Shown one piece after another: positions 63,644 through 64,000 of a stretch of 64,000 bases of DNA. Within the stretch, counting starts at the first letter, position 1, and the number at the start of each line of letters is the position of its first letter. The stretch is from assembly GCF_035658495.1 (NCBI RefSeq), contig NZ_CP141944.1:3250001-3314000 (forward strand). The letters are read 5' to 3'. This DNA is from Novosphingobium sp. RL4 (lineage in GTDB: Bacteria > Pseudomonadota > Alphaproteobacteria > Sphingomonadales > Sphingomonadaceae). The position numbers and the translations under genes were made by a program. Under the pieces are notes generated by a model. The model was not told the DNA's origin, did not search any database, and saw only the letters and a program-made list of their open reading frames with translations.

Positions 63644-64000
63644 TCAGGCCGCCACCTGCCCGGCTTCCACACCGGCCTCGACCCCGGCCACGACCTCGCC
63701 CCCGGCGGCCCTGCCCCGCATCATCAGTGCGTAGCTCGCCAGCGCCACCGCCACCCCGACGAACCAGGCGTAAGTGTAGATTCCCGACCAGAACGCCCCC
63801 ACACCGCCGAAGGTCTCCGGCGCGGCAACCTTGAGGAAGCCCGGCACATTCGGCGCGATACCCAGCACAAGGGCGATGAGAGCGCGCGGATTCCACCCGT
63901 TCCCATAGGAATAGACGCCGTTTTCGTCGTAGAGCGCCGCAACGTCCAATCGCGTGTCGCGCACCAGCCAGTAGTCGGCGATGAGGATGCCGGTGATCGG
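63644..64000 (-). CDS. C-terminal part of an NCS1 nucleobase/hydantoin permease
   Basis: Only the last 118 codons are inside the window. The residues PITGILIADYWLVRDTRLDVAALYDENGVYSYGNGWNPRALIALVLGIAPNVPGF are the typical end of NCS1 family cation symporters for purines, cytosine or allantoin, followed by two hydrophobic helices and an Ala/Gly/Glu tail (VVAGVEAGVEAGQVAA). The substrate cannot be told from this part. Confidence 0.87.
   Translation of the reverse strand, partial: PITGILIADYWLVRDTRLDVAALYDENGVYSYGNGWNPRALIALVLGIAPNVPGFLKVAAPETFGGVGAFWSGIYTYAWFVGVAVALASYALMMRGRAAGGEVVAGVEAGVEAGQVAA

Noticed and set aside
1-64000. CRISPR arrays, tRNA/rRNA genes, prophage or integrase genes
   Set aside because: No regularly spaced repeats, cloverleaf-like sequences, rRNA stretches or phage-type genes were seen; the only mobile DNA is the IS701-like and MITE-like pair.

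Overview
The window reads as a chromosomal segment of a high-GC alphaproteobacterium of the order Sphingomonadales, most like Novosphingobium or a close relative. The reasons are the gene content and order: a complete alphaproteobacterial-style division and cell wall (dcw) cluster, an UPF0262 gene, a 41-residue L36 gene, a sphingomonad-type carbohydrate TonB receptor and an Anbu gene cluster. The genus is an inference from protein resemblance. No rRNA, tRNA or CRISPR array was seen.

Region 1 (1-19.8 kb, minus strand) is one tightly packed dcw cluster read from high to low coordinates: mraZ, rsmH, ftsL, ftsI, murE, murF, mraY, murD, ftsW, murG, murC, murB, ddlB, ftsQ, ftsA, ftsZ. Many junctions are 4-base ATGA or GTGA overlaps. 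An array of five GGGAW boxes overlaps the presumed mraZ promoter, and a U-tailed terminator isolates the cluster from the genes upstream. ftsZ ends at an inverted repeat, followed by the start of a secreted protein cut by the window edge.

Region 2 (19.8-28.9 kb) is mixed housekeeping: a GldG-like lipoprotein and a small membrane protein, cysteine synthase, a [2Fe-2S] ferredoxin, an AlkA-type glycosylase, an acyltransferase, a pterin dehydratase, ccmA-ccmB, a sulfotransferase and a carboxymuconolactone decarboxylase-like protein. It ends with an uncharacterised gene behind a strong Fur box, next to a minus-strand terminator that has no gene of its own.

Region 3 (28.9-49.0 kb) is a pectin and galacturonate utilisation locus. 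It has a TonB-dependent receptor, a secreted pectate lyase with a coupled cupin, two exported esterase-type hydrolases, an exported GH43 enzyme, a hexuronate-type MFS transporter, and cytosolic enzymes leading to 2-keto-3-deoxygluconate (KduI, KduD, UxaC, a UxuB-type reductase, UxaA) and on to its phosphate (KdgK). A LacI-family regulator sits inside, and five near-identical palindromes centred on ACCGGT lie in front of the transcription units, so this looks like one local regulon.

Region 4 (49.0-50.6 kb) is a nested insertion: an IS701-like element with CTAG duplications sits at one end of a short palindromic MITE-like element.

Region 5 (50.6-64.0 kb) holds an Anbu cluster (ATP-grasp, alpha-E, transglutaminase, Anbu), a HAD phosphatase, rpmJ, two DUF4136 paralogs with an M14 carboxypeptidase, a serine-hydrolase-fold protein lacking its catalytic Ser and His, a UPF0262-GH25-cytidine deaminase operon, dnaB, an SDR-fold protein lacking the catalytic Tyr and Lys, and the end of an NCS1 permease.
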